A DNA stretch of 40,307 bases. Origin: Paracoccaceae bacterium (GTDB taxonomy: Bacteria; Pseudomonadota; Alphaproteobacteria; Rhodobacterales; Rhodobacteraceae). Under the pieces are notes generated by a model. It was not told the DNA's origin and did not search any database. It worked only from the letters and a program-made list of their open reading frames with translations. The position numbers and the translations under genes were made by a program. Below are positions 15,912-23,769 of this stretch, piece by piece. Positions within the stretch are counted from its first letter, which is position 1, and each line of letters opens with the position of its first letter. The stretch spans positions 1-40,307 of the forward strand of contig JANSYF010000032.1 of assembly GCA_024742575.1 (NCBI GenBank), given 5' to 3'.

Positions 15912-16937
15912 TCAGGTTGCAGCGGGTCCGGTGGACCGGCCGATGATCAGTTCCGCCTCCAGCAGTCGCGACTTGGGCGCGTTTCTGGGGCTTGAGATCA
16001 GCGAGAGCAGCATTTCGGCAGCTTCGGTGCCAGCAAAACGCACAGAGGATCGCAGTGCGGTGAAAATCGGCACGTCATCCCCGTTTTCAAGATAACTCAG
16101 CGCATCGTCATGGGTGATGATCGACACATCGCGTGCGACAACCAGCCCGGCTTCGTGGATGGCGCGACGCACACCGTTTGCGGTGATGATCGATGAGCAG
16201 ACAAAGGCGGTGGGTTTGTCTGTTCGCGACAGCATCTCTTTCGCGGCCCGATAGCCATAGACCTCGGTCATTTCTTCGCTGCGCATTAAGGTGGTTTCGA
16301 TTGGAATGCCGTTTACCTGCAACGCAGTCTCGTAGCCTTTGCGCCGACGGAACGCGAAATCCATGTGTTCGAGCCCGTTCAGCAATGCGATCCGCTTATG
16401 CCCCAGTTCGATCAGGAATTGGGTGCCGCGCTCGAACGCGCCGCGATTGTTCACGTCGACCCAAGAATAGGGCAGGTTCACATCGGTTGATCGGCCGTGC
16501 ACCACAAAGGGCAATCCGATCCGCGACAGAAGCGCAATGCGTTCATCGTTGATCATCGGGCCGTGAACGATGATTCCGTCCACCGTCCCGCGAGAGCGGA
16601 TGTTTTGATATGCGCGGACCTCTTCTTGATCAGGGACAAGCGTCAACATCATGTCATAGCCTGCACGCGCATATGCTTCGCCCGCGCCTGCGATGAAGTC
16701 GCCAAAGACCGGGTTTACCATTTCGTGCTGGTTGGACACGGGAATCACATGACCAATTGCCAAAGCACGACCAGTGGCCAAGCCTTTGGCACGGAGGTTG
16801 GGGCGGTAATTTAGATCCTGTGCCGCTTTCAAAACGCGGTCACGCGTGTTCTCACTGACTTCGGGGTACCCATTTAGAGCACGACTCACCGTGGTCTGCG
16901 ACAGTTTGAGGTGTTCCGAAAGTTGCTTGAGATTCAC
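15912..16937 (-). CDS. aglR: LacI-family repressor, likely AglR
   Basis: A 341-residue LacI/GalR-family repressor. The helix-turn-helix is at the extreme N-terminus (NLKQLSEHLKLSQTTVSRAL, then NGYPEVSENTR), followed by the hinge YRPNLRAKGLATGRA and a periplasmic-binding-protein-like sugar domain to the C-terminus. I chose GTG 16937, which makes the protein start MNLKQL as is usual for LacI-type proteins, with GGAA upstream. A TTG at 16949 would add four residues and lies inside the operator. It faces aglE across about 240 bases with two operator palindromes, so it probably represses aglEFGAK and itself until an alpha-glucoside or glucose-derived signal appears. The name is by context and resemblance. 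Confidence 0.88.
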   Translation of the reverse strand: MNLKQLSEHLKLSQTTVSRALNGYPEVSENTRDRVLKAAQDLNYRPNLRAKGLATGRALAIGHVIPVSNQHEMVNPVFGDFIAGAGEAYARAGYDMMLTLVPDQEEVRAYQNIRSRGTVDGIIVHGPMINDERIALLSRIGLPFVVHGRSTDVNLPYSWVDVNNRGAFERGTQFLIELGHKRIALLNGLEHMDFAFRRRKGYETALQVNGIPIETTLMRSEEMTEVYGYRAAKEMLSRTDKPTAFVCSSIITANGVRRAIHEAGLVVARDVSIITHDDALSYLENGDDVPIFTALRSSVRFAGTEAAEMLLSLISSPRNAPKSRLLEAELIIGRSTGPAAT

Positions 16938-16945
16938 AGGATTTT

Positions 16946-16959
16946 CCAAAGCGCTTTGA
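16946..16959. promoter_or_regulatory. LacI-type operator 1 (next to aglR start)
   Basis: CCAAAGCGCTTTGA contains the perfect palindrome CAAAGCGCTTTG (16947-16958), with the central CG typical of LacI-family operators. It lies about 10 bases upstream of the GTG start of aglR and so would block its own expression. Confidence 0.75.
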
Positions 16960-17068
16960 TTTTCGCTCTCAAATTAGACACAAAAATCAGAAAGTGAAAA
17001 GCCCCTTTACGCGCGCAAAATTTCTGCAAAGCAGCATAAAATATAAGAAATTTGCCAATTGCACCGGA

Positions 17069-17074
17069 TTGACA
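17069..17074 (+). promoter_or_regulatory. Putative -35 box of the aglE promoter
   Basis: TTGACA at 17069-17074 is a perfect -35 hexamer oriented toward aglE. No good -10 stands out at the usual spacing, though operator 2 lies just downstream, where a repressor would overlap the start region of transcription. Confidence 0.4.
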
Positions 17075-17104
17075 CGCGCTAACAAATCAGAGAGTTTCGG
17101 TTAT

Positions 17105-17118
17105 CCAAAGCGCTTTGG
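17105..17118. promoter_or_regulatory. LacI-type operator 2 (upstream of aglE)
   Basis: CCAAAGCGCTTTGG is a perfect 14-base palindrome, 60 bases before the aglE ATG, and matches operator 1 at 13 of 14 positions. The distance between the two operators, about 159 bases centre to centre, would allow DNA looping. Not found elsewhere by eye. Confidence 0.8.
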
Positions 17119-17177
17119 GGTGATTCCGGCGCGGGGGATGAGACAGGCGCTGATAGGCGCAACTTGGGAGGTACCTC

Positions 17178-18446
17178 ATGAAAAAGACGCTCACATCGAG
17201 TGTGGCAATTGGCGCGCTGTGTTCCAGCGCCGCATTTGCCGAAGATCTCACCGTATTCGGCCCGTGGCTTGGCCCGGATCAGGAATTGGTAGAAGCAGTT
17301 CTGTCCGACTTCGCAGAGAAGTCCGGCCATAACGTAAGCTATGTTGGCTCCGACAGCTTTGAGCAGCAGATCGTCGTTGATGCCGAAGCGGGTTCCGCGC
17401 CGAACGTTGCCGTATTCCCGCAGCCGGGTTTGGCGTCGGACATGGCCGCGCGCGGCTTCCTTGCCCCGCTGAAGGATGGCACTGCTGACTGGGTCCGCGA
17501 TAATTATGCGGCTGGTCAGTCTTGGGTCGATCTGGGCAGCTATGCTGGTCCTGACGGGGCTGATAGCCTGTATGGGTTCTTCTACAAGGTCGATGTGAAG
17601 TCGCTGGTTTGGTACTCGCCCGAGAACTTTGAAGACGCGGGATACGAAATCCCGACAACTATGGAAGAACTGAAGGCGCTGACTGATCAGATCGTCGCCG
17701 ACGGTGAAACGCCGTGGTGCATCGGTCTGGGATCTGGTGGTGCAACCGGTTGGCCGGCGACCGACTGGGTTGAAGACATGATGCTGCGTACCCAGCCGCC
17801 TGCCGTTTATGACCAGTGGGTTTCAAACGAGATCCCGTTCAATGACGAACGTGTGGTCGCGGCCATTGAAGAGTTCGGCGCGTTTGCCCGCAATGACGAT
17901 TATGTTGCTGGTGGTGCAGGGGCCGTGGCATCGACTGATTTCCGCGACAGCCCCAAGGGTCTCTTTGCAGCACCGCCACAGTGCTACATGCACCGTCAGG
18001 CGTCATTCATTCCGGCATTCTTCCCGGAAGGTACTGAAATCGGCGCGGATGCGGATTTCTTCTACTTCCCGGCTTATGAAGGCAAAGACCTAGGCGCACC
18101 TGTATTGGGTGCGGGTACGCTTTGGGCGATCACCAACGAAAATCAGGCGGCACATGACCTGATTGAATACCTCCAGACGCCTGTCGCGCATGAAATCTGG
18201 ATGGCGAATGGTGGCTTCCTGACACCGCACAAAGGTGTGGACCTGTCGAAGTTCTCGACCGAGGCGGCAGCGAATATGAACCAAATTCTGCTTGACGCGA
18301 CCACGTTCCGCTTTGACGCATCTGATCTGATGCCGGGTGGTGTGGGTGCAGGTACGTTCTGGACCGGCATGGTTGACTACGCAGGTGGTAAGGACGCGGG
18401 CGATGTTGCCAGCGAAATCCAGTCAAGCTGGGACGCGCTGAAGTAA
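17178..18446 (+). CDS. aglE: Alpha-glucoside ABC transporter binding protein AglE
   Basis: A 422-residue periplasmic sugar-binding protein. The signal peptide is about residues 1-21 (MKKTLTSSVAIGALCSSAAF, cleavage after AFA). The mature protein begins EDLTVFGPWLGPDQE, and the YGFFYKVDVKSLVWYSPENF segment and the GGFLTPHKGVD segment are as in Rhizobium-type AglE. The ATG at 17178 is preceded by GGGAGG. It heads aglEFGAK, whose homologue in Sinorhizobium takes up sucrose, maltose, trehalose and similar alpha-glucosides; the range here is inferred. A strong hairpin follows the stop. Confidence 0.92.
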   Translation: MKKTLTSSVAIGALCSSAAFAEDLTVFGPWLGPDQELVEAVLSDFAEKSGHNVSYVGSDSFEQQIVVDAEAGSAPNVAVFPQPGLASDMAARGFLAPLKDGTADWVRDNYAAGQSWVDLGSYAGPDGADSLYGFFYKVDVKSLVWYSPENFEDAGYEIPTTMEELKALTDQIVADGETPWCIGLGSGGATGWPATDWVEDMMLRTQPPAVYDQWVSNEIPFNDERVVAAIEEFGAFARNDDYVAGGAGAVASTDFRDSPKGLFAAPPQCYMHRQASFIPAFFPEGTEIGADADFFYFPAYEGKDLGAPVLGAGTLWAITNENQAAHDLIEYLQTPVAHEIWMANGGFLTPHKGVDLSKFSTEAAANMNQILLDATTFRFDASDLMPGGVGAGTFWTGMVDYAGGKDAGDVASEIQSSWDALK

Positions 18447-18466
18447 GGCCGTTTTGCGAAAATGCA

Positions 18467-18492
18467 GGGCTGCGCGGGTGATCGCGCAGCCC
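18467..18492 (+). promoter_or_regulatory. Strong intergenic hairpin between aglE and aglF
   Basis: GGGCTGCGCG (18467-18476) pairs perfectly with CGCGCAGCCC (18483-18492) around a 6-base loop. No T-tract follows. It most likely protects the 3' end of aglE mRNA, so that binding protein exceeds permease. The first binding-protein gene (stop 5221) has a similar arrangement. Confidence 0.7.
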
Positions 18493-18579
18493 ATACCCAC
18501 AAAGCTGCAAAGCCAAGACCCGATTTAAGGGACCACCAGTGGCACACACTGGATCAGCAAACATTCTTGGGAGGGACAG

Positions 18580-19599
18580 ATGAATCCCGCAATTCAAGGT
18601 CTGTTGACCATCGCCATCGGTGTTGGCGGCTGTCTGAGTTATTTCTACTTTTCCAACCAAATTCTGGACAAGGTGGTGTTTCCCGCCAAGGGCCCGAACG
18701 CGGGTAAGAACATCAATCGGGCCAATCTTGTGCGCCCGTGGCTGTTCTTGCTTCCGGCACTTTTGGCCTTGGGGTTGTACCTCGCATATCCGGTGGTCGA
18801 AACGATCCGCCTGTCGCTGACATCCCGCGAAACCCTGTCTGACGGCACAACGGTTTATAACTTTGTTGGCTTTGCAAATTACGTTCAGATGTCGGCTGAT
18901 CCGAAATTCTGGGAAGCTTTGGTCAACAATATGTTCTGGCTGATCATTGTGCCTGCCATGTCAACGGCCTTTGGTCTTTTGGCCGCGCAACTGACCGACC
19001 GGATCGCGTGGGGCAATATCGCCAAGTCGCTGATCTTTATGCCGATGGCGATTTCCTTTGTTGGTGCCGCTGTGATCTGGAAACTGGTTTACGACGCGCG
19101 CCCGCCCGGCACAGAACAGATCGGCGTGCTGAACGCGGTCTATGTCTGGTTTACGGGCAATGACCCGCAACAATGGCTGACGACGCCATTCTGGAACAGT
19201 TTCCTGCTGATGATCGTCCTGATCTGGATTCAGACAGGCTTTGCCATGGTGATCCTGTCCGCTGCGCTGCGTGGCATCCCAGAAGAAACCATCGAAGCAG
19301 CCATCGTAGACGGGGCCAACCCGTTTCAGATCTTCTTCAAGATCAAGATGCCGCAGATCGCAGGGACCATTGTGGTGGTCTGGACGACGATCACGCTTGT
19401 GGTGCTCAAGGTTTTCGACATCGTATTCGCCATGACCAACGGCCAATGGGGCACGCAGGTTCTGGCCAATTACATGTTCAACCAATTGTTCGTCGCCCGT
19501 GACTGGGGCGTAGGGTCGGCCAGTGCGATGGTGATCATGCTGCTGGTGACGCCGATCCTTTATTGGAACGTGCGTAACGCGCGCAAAGAAATGCGCTGA
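18580..19599 (+). CDS. aglF: Alpha-glucoside ABC transporter permease AglF
   Basis: A 339-residue inner-membrane permease. An extra N-terminal membrane segment (residues 7-25) precedes the usual set, the next being at 50-70 (VRPWLFLLPALLALGLYLAY). The EAA loop is visible (EAAIVDGANPFQIFFKIKMP). ATG 18580 follows GGGAGGG. With AglG it forms the sugar channel energised by AglK. It ends 14 bases before aglG. Confidence 0.92.
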   Translation: MNPAIQGLLTIAIGVGGCLSYFYFSNQILDKVVFPAKGPNAGKNINRANLVRPWLFLLPALLALGLYLAYPVVETIRLSLTSRETLSDGTTVYNFVGFANYVQMSADPKFWEALVNNMFWLIIVPAMSTAFGLLAAQLTDRIAWGNIAKSLIFMPMAISFVGAAVIWKLVYDARPPGTEQIGVLNAVYVWFTGNDPQQWLTTPFWNSFLLMIVLIWIQTGFAMVILSAALRGIPEETIEAAIVDGANPFQIFFKIKMPQIAGTIVVVWTTITLVVLKVFDIVFAMTNGQWGTQVLANYMFNQLFVARDWGVGSASAMVIMLLVTPILYWNVRNARKEMR

Positions 19600-19613
19600 G
19601 GGAGATCAGGACA

Positions 19614-20771
19614 ATGGACAATATCGCTGGTACCAAATCCTCTCTTACATGGGCGGTTCACATTTCGGTCGCGGCGCTTGTAGCGCTCTGGCTTTTCCCG
19701 ACGGTGGGGCTATTCGTGTCGTCATTCCGCACGGCGGACCAGATTGCCACGTCTGGCTGGTGGAAGGCTCTGTTCCCCACGGAACAAAGCCTGACGCTGC
19801 GCACCGCCGATCCTGACACACAGACGCTGGTCGATGGGGTCTACGTGATCGAGGGCAATCTGTTCACAGGCGAAGACCTGTCAGAAGACATCGACATGTC
19901 AGCTTGGGGCACCTCGTCGCGTGATGTCGGTGCCTATGCGCCCGGCGACATGGCCGAGCTGCGCGACGGCGAGCGGATCACCGTTCAGGCAAATGGGGAT
20001 TATCGGCTTGAAAGCCCGGTTCAGATGGAGGGCAGCCGGGGGCAGCGGGTTTTCGTGACTGCGGAACTGCCACCGGATTTCACGCTTGAGAATTATCAAC
20101 AGGTTCTATTCTCGGGCAACGCGACCGACAGCATGGCCAAGGCATTCTTTAACACGCTGACCGTGACCATCCCGGCGACCATCATTCCCATCGTGGTCGC
20201 GGCGTTTGCGGCCTATGCGCTGGCATGGATGGATTTTGCAGGTAGGGCGCTTTTGATCGCCATCGTGGTTGGTCTGTTGGTGGTGCCGCTGCAATTGGCG
20301 CTGATCCCGCTGCTGAAGCTGCATTTGGGGATTGGCATCGGCAAAGGCTATCTAGGCACATGGCTGGCGCATACCGGGTTCGGTCTACCCTTGGCGATCT
20401 ATCTCTTGCGCAACTACATGGTCGGTCTGCCACGGGACATTATCGAAAATGCGCGAGTTGATGGCGCGACCGAGTTCCAGATTTTCGTCAAGATCATACT
20501 GCCGCTGTCATTCCCGGCGTTGGCCAGTTTTGCAATCTTCCAGTTCCTCTGGACATGGAATGATCTGCTGGTGGCCAAGGTGTTCCTGATCGACGCCACG
20601 GGGCAGACCACGGTCATGACGAACCAGATCGTCGAACTTCTGGGTACACGCGGCGGCAATTGGGAAATCCTTGCCACTGCAGCATTCGTCTCCATCGCGG
20701 TGCCGCTTTTGGTGTTCTTCGCGATGCAGAAATACCTCGTGCGCGGCCTTCTGGCCGGATCGGTAAAATAA
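19614..20771 (+). CDS. aglG: Alpha-glucoside ABC transporter permease AglG
   Basis: A 385-residue permease, about 100 residues longer than usual MalG-type subunits. After the first membrane segment (about 17-38, VAALVALWLFPTVGLFVSSF) there is a hydrophilic stretch of roughly 130 residues (about 40-170, rich in Asp, Glu and Gly), which should lie in the periplasm. Then the remaining segments follow, with the EAA-like loop ENARVDGATEFQIFVKIILP and the C-terminus MQKYLVRGLLAGSVK. This insert is a feature of AglG proteins as I recall them. It may interact with AglE. ATG 19614 has AGGA upstream. Confidence 0.9.
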   Translation: MDNIAGTKSSLTWAVHISVAALVALWLFPTVGLFVSSFRTADQIATSGWWKALFPTEQSLTLRTADPDTQTLVDGVYVIEGNLFTGEDLSEDIDMSAWGTSSRDVGAYAPGDMAELRDGERITVQANGDYRLESPVQMEGSRGQRVFVTAELPPDFTLENYQQVLFSGNATDSMAKAFFNTLTVTIPATIIPIVVAAFAAYALAWMDFAGRALLIAIVVGLLVVPLQLALIPLLKLHLGIGIGKGYLGTWLAHTGFGLPLAIYLLRNYMVGLPRDIIENARVDGATEFQIFVKIILPLSFPALASFAIFQFLWTWNDLLVAKVFLIDATGQTTVMTNQIVELLGTRGGNWEILATAAFVSIAVPLLVFFAMQKYLVRGLLAGSVK

Positions 20772-20843
20772 CGCGTTCCGCCCATACGGCGGGGCCAAAT
20801 CTCACAACGCATCTGCGGGTGCGGATGCAAGGAAAACAGGACG

Positions 20844-22502
20844 ATGAACGTGGCAAACACTCTGGCCGCAGAAAACCCCGCCGTAGACAACGACTGGTGG
20901 CGCGGAGCGGTGATCTACCAGATCTATCCGCGCAGCTTTCAGGACAGCAATGGTGATGGCGTTGGCGATCTTTTGGGTATCGCGCACAGGCTGCCCTATG
21001 TGGCGTCACTTGGTGTTGATGCCATCTGGATCAGCCCTTTCTTCACCTCACCGATGAAGGACTTTGGCTACGACGTCAGTGATTATTGCGATGTAGACCC
21101 GATGTTCGGGTCGCTCGCGGATTTCGACGTTCTGGTGCAGACTGCGCACCGTCTTGGCATCCGCGTGATGATTGACCTCGTGCTGTCGCACACATCAGAT
21201 CAGCACCCGTGGTTTCAAATCAGCCGCTCTAGCCGCGACAACGACAAAGCGGATTGGTATGTCTGGTCTGAACCGAAAGAAGACGGCACACCGCCCAACA
21301 ACTGGCTGTCGATCTTTGGCGGTTCGGCCTGGCAATGGGATGCACGCCGCGAGCAGTATTACCTGCACAACTTCCTGACCTCGCAGCCTGATCTGAACTT
21401 TCACAACCCGGACGTGCAGCAGGCGCTTTTGGATGTGACCCGGTTTTGGCTGGATCGGGGTGTCGATGGGTTCCGCCTGGATACGATCAACTTCTACTTC
21501 CACGACAAAGAATTGCGCAGCAACCCGGCGCTACCGAAGGAAAAGCGCAACGCGAATATCGCACCGTCGGTGAACCCGTATAACCATCAGGAACATCTGT
21601 ATTCCAAGAACCAGCCTGAAAACTTTGCCTTCCTTGAACGGTTCCGCGCGCTGCTGGATGAATACAACGGCACCACATCAGTGGGCGAAGTGGGCGACGC
21701 GCAGCGCGGGCTCGAAATCATGGGCGAATACACCAAGGGCGAAAACCGTGTGCACATGTGCTACGCGTTTGAATTCCTATCGGGTGTGGAACCCACTGCC
21801 GACCGCTTTGTCGAGGTGCTGGGCCATGTGGACGAAGTGGCCTCAGACGGCTGGGCTTGCTGGGCATTCTCCAACCATGATGTGACACGCCATGCATCGC
21901 GCTGGAACCTGTCACCTGCAGCGCAACGGCAGTTTGCCACGCTGATGATGTGCCTGCGTGGATCTGTGTGCATTTACCAAGGCGAAGAACTGGGCCTGCC
22001 GGAAGCCGAGGTTGGGTTTGAAGACCTGCAAGACCCCTACGGCATCCAATTCTGGCCGGAATACAAAGGCCGCGACGGATGCCGCACGCCGATGGTGTGG
22101 GAACCATCGAACCAGAATGGCGGGTTCTCAGCAGGTCAACCATGGCTGCCGGTCAGTCATGATCACCTGAACCGCACCGTGTCGCACCAAGAAGATGATC
22201 CGGCCGCGATCCTGCACCATTATCGGCGGGCCATTGCCTTTCGCCACGCGCAACCCGCGCTGTCCAAGGGCGACCACGACGGTGTGAAAAACACGGACAC
22301 AATTGTGCATTTCACACGCAGCCATGAAGGGTCGACGGTTTTTTGCGCCTTTAACCTAAGCGACCAGCCCGCGACGATGGACATGCCATCTGGCAACTGG
22401 GCGCAGATCGGTCTGGAACTGGGGAGCGCCGGACCGCAAGCAGACGGCAAATTGCATCTTGGCCCGTGGCAGCCTTGCCTCGCGCTGAAAATGAATTCCT
22501 GA
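20844..22502 (+). CDS. aglA: GH13 alpha-glucosidase AglA
   Basis: A 552-residue GH13 oligo-1,6-glucosidase-like enzyme. It starts its barrel with WWRGAVIYQIYPRSF (18-32). The four conserved regions are DLVLSHTS (111-118, with Ser where many GH13 enzymes have Asn), GFRLDTIN with nucleophile D213, EVGD with acid/base E282, and FSNHD with H345-D346. No signal peptide, so imported alpha-glucosides (sucrose, maltose, trehalose-like) are cut in the cytoplasm, giving glucose for Glk. It lies between aglG (72-base gap) and aglK (26-base gap). ATG 20844 has CAGGA before it. Confidence 0.93.
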   Translation: MNVANTLAAENPAVDNDWWRGAVIYQIYPRSFQDSNGDGVGDLLGIAHRLPYVASLGVDAIWISPFFTSPMKDFGYDVSDYCDVDPMFGSLADFDVLVQTAHRLGIRVMIDLVLSHTSDQHPWFQISRSSRDNDKADWYVWSEPKEDGTPPNNWLSIFGGSAWQWDARREQYYLHNFLTSQPDLNFHNPDVQQALLDVTRFWLDRGVDGFRLDTINFYFHDKELRSNPALPKEKRNANIAPSVNPYNHQEHLYSKNQPENFAFLERFRALLDEYNGTTSVGEVGDAQRGLEIMGEYTKGENRVHMCYAFEFLSGVEPTADRFVEVLGHVDEVASDGWACWAFSNHDVTRHASRWNLSPAAQRQFATLMMCLRGSVCIYQGEELGLPEAEVGFEDLQDPYGIQFWPEYKGRDGCRTPMVWEPSNQNGGFSAGQPWLPVSHDHLNRTVSHQEDDPAAILHHYRRAIAFRHAQPALSKGDHDGVKNTDTIVHFTRSHEGSTVFCAFNLSDQPATMDMPSGNWAQIGLELGSAGPQADGKLHLGPWQPCLALKMNS

Positions 22503-22528
22503 CAAAACAGGATTAGGGAGGGACAGTC

Positions 22529-23617
22529 ATGGCCAATTTGAAGCTGACCGATGTCGAAAAGACCTATGCCGGCGCGGTCAACGTGCTTAACAACATCAAC
22601 CTCGACATCCAGCAGGGTGAACTGATCGTCTTTGTCGGCCCATCCGGCTGTGGCAAGTCCACGCTGTTGCGGATGATCGCCGGGCTGGAAAAGATCACCG
22701 GCGGCACGCTCGAAATTGATGGGCAAGTCGTCAACGACATGCCCCCCGCGATGCGCGGCATTGCCATGGTGTTCCAGTCTTACGCGCTGTACCCGCACAT
22801 GACGGTGCGCGAAAACATGCAATTCGCGCTTAAGATCGCCAAGAAACCACAGTCCGAGATTGACGAGGCGGTGAACCGCGCCGCCAAGATGCTGCAACTC
22901 GATCCCTATCTCGACCGTCTGCCCAAGGCCTTGTCTGGTGGTCAGCGTCAGCGTGTCGCGATTGGCCGGTCGATTGTGCGCGATCCCAAGGTCTATCTGT
23001 TCGATGAACCGCTCTCGAACCTCGATGCGGCGCTGCGTGTCGCCACCCGGATCGAGATTGCGCAGCTCAAGGAACAGATGCCCGAAAGCACGATGATCTA
23101 CGTGACCCATGATCAGGTCGAAGCGATGACACTTGCCTCCCGCATTGTCGTTTTGGCCAACAAGGGGATCGCGCAGGTCGGGGCACCACTTGAGCTGTAC
23201 GAACGACCCAACAGCGAATTCGTGGCGCAGTTCATCGGATCACCGTCGATGAACCTGCTTCCGGGTGAAATCGTTGGCACTGGCGCGCAAACCACCATCA
23301 AGATGGTCGGCGGCGGCACTGCGGTGTCGGATTACCCGACCACCGATGCTGATATGGGCCTCAAGGTGAATGTCGGCGTCCGCCCAGAGGATTTCCTCGA
23401 AACTGCTGGTGATTACATTTTTGAAGGCAAGGTGAACATCACCGAAGCATTGGGCGAAGTGACGTTGCTGTATTTCGAACAGCAAGGAGACGCCCATGCG
23501 GTGATCGGCAAACTGCCGGGAATCCACGCAGGACTGCGCGGCAAATCGGTCAAACTGAGCGCGTCACCGGACAAGGTGCACGTGTTCCACAACGGCGTTT
23601 CGCTCTTGTACCGGTAA
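22529..23617 (+). CDS. aglK: Alpha-glucoside ABC transporter ATPase AglK
   Basis: A 362-residue MalK-type ATPase. Walker [10 protein letters not shown] is at 37-45, signature LSGGQ at 135-139, Walker B LFDEP with D159-E160, and the H-loop THDQVEA follows. The C-terminal about 125 residues form the regulatory TOBE part. It is preceded by GGAGGG and is last in aglEFGAK. Sequence is clearly distinct from the other ATPase of this window (1936-2988), so each importer has its own motor, although MalK-type ATPases are often interchangeable. Confidence 0.94.
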   Translation: MANLKLTDVEKTYAGAVNVLNNINLDIQQGELIVFVGPSGCGKSTLLRMIAGLEKITGGTLEIDGQVVNDMPPAMRGIAMVFQSYALYPHMTVRENMQFALKIAKKPQSEIDEAVNRAAKMLQLDPYLDRLPKALSGGQRQRVAIGRSIVRDPKVYLFDEPLSNLDAALRVATRIEIAQLKEQMPESTMIYVTHDQVEAMTLASRIVVLANKGIAQVGAPLELYERPNSEFVAQFIGSPSMNLLPGEIVGTGAQTTIKMVGGGTAVSDYPTTDADMGLKVNVGVRPEDFLETAGDYIFEGKVNITEALGEVTLLYFEQQGDAHAVIGKLPGIHAGLRGKSVKLSASPDKVHVFHNGVSLLYR

Positions 23618-23692
23618 TCAGTGCACGAGGTTTGTAGTGGCGGGCTCGGGTTCTTCTGGGGCCGTTCGCATTTCTTTTGAGTGAGGCAGGGT

Positions 23693-23707
23693 GTTCCTCA
23701 TTTGTTC
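23693..23707 (+). promoter_or_regulatory. SOS box (LexA site) upstream of uvrA
   Basis: GTTC (23693-23696), seven bases, GTTC (23704-23707) exactly matches the alphaproteobacterial LexA consensus GTTC-N7-GTTC. It ends 62 bases before the uvrA ATG. LexA binding here would repress uvrA until DNA damage. Confidence 0.82.
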
Positions 23708-23769
23708 TGTTTTTTCGATTGGAGAAACTCGGACCATCCCCTATGTGTTAACCAACCGTATCGGGGGAC

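Noticed and set aside
14969-15946. 325-codon plus-strand open frame over the GH1 gene
   Set aside because: Antisense to GH1 with both catalytic Glu motifs; composition is typical of a shadow.
16938-16949. TTG start of aglR at 16949
   Set aside because: It lies in the operator; the GTG four codons later gives the typical LacI N-terminus. Not excluded experimentally.
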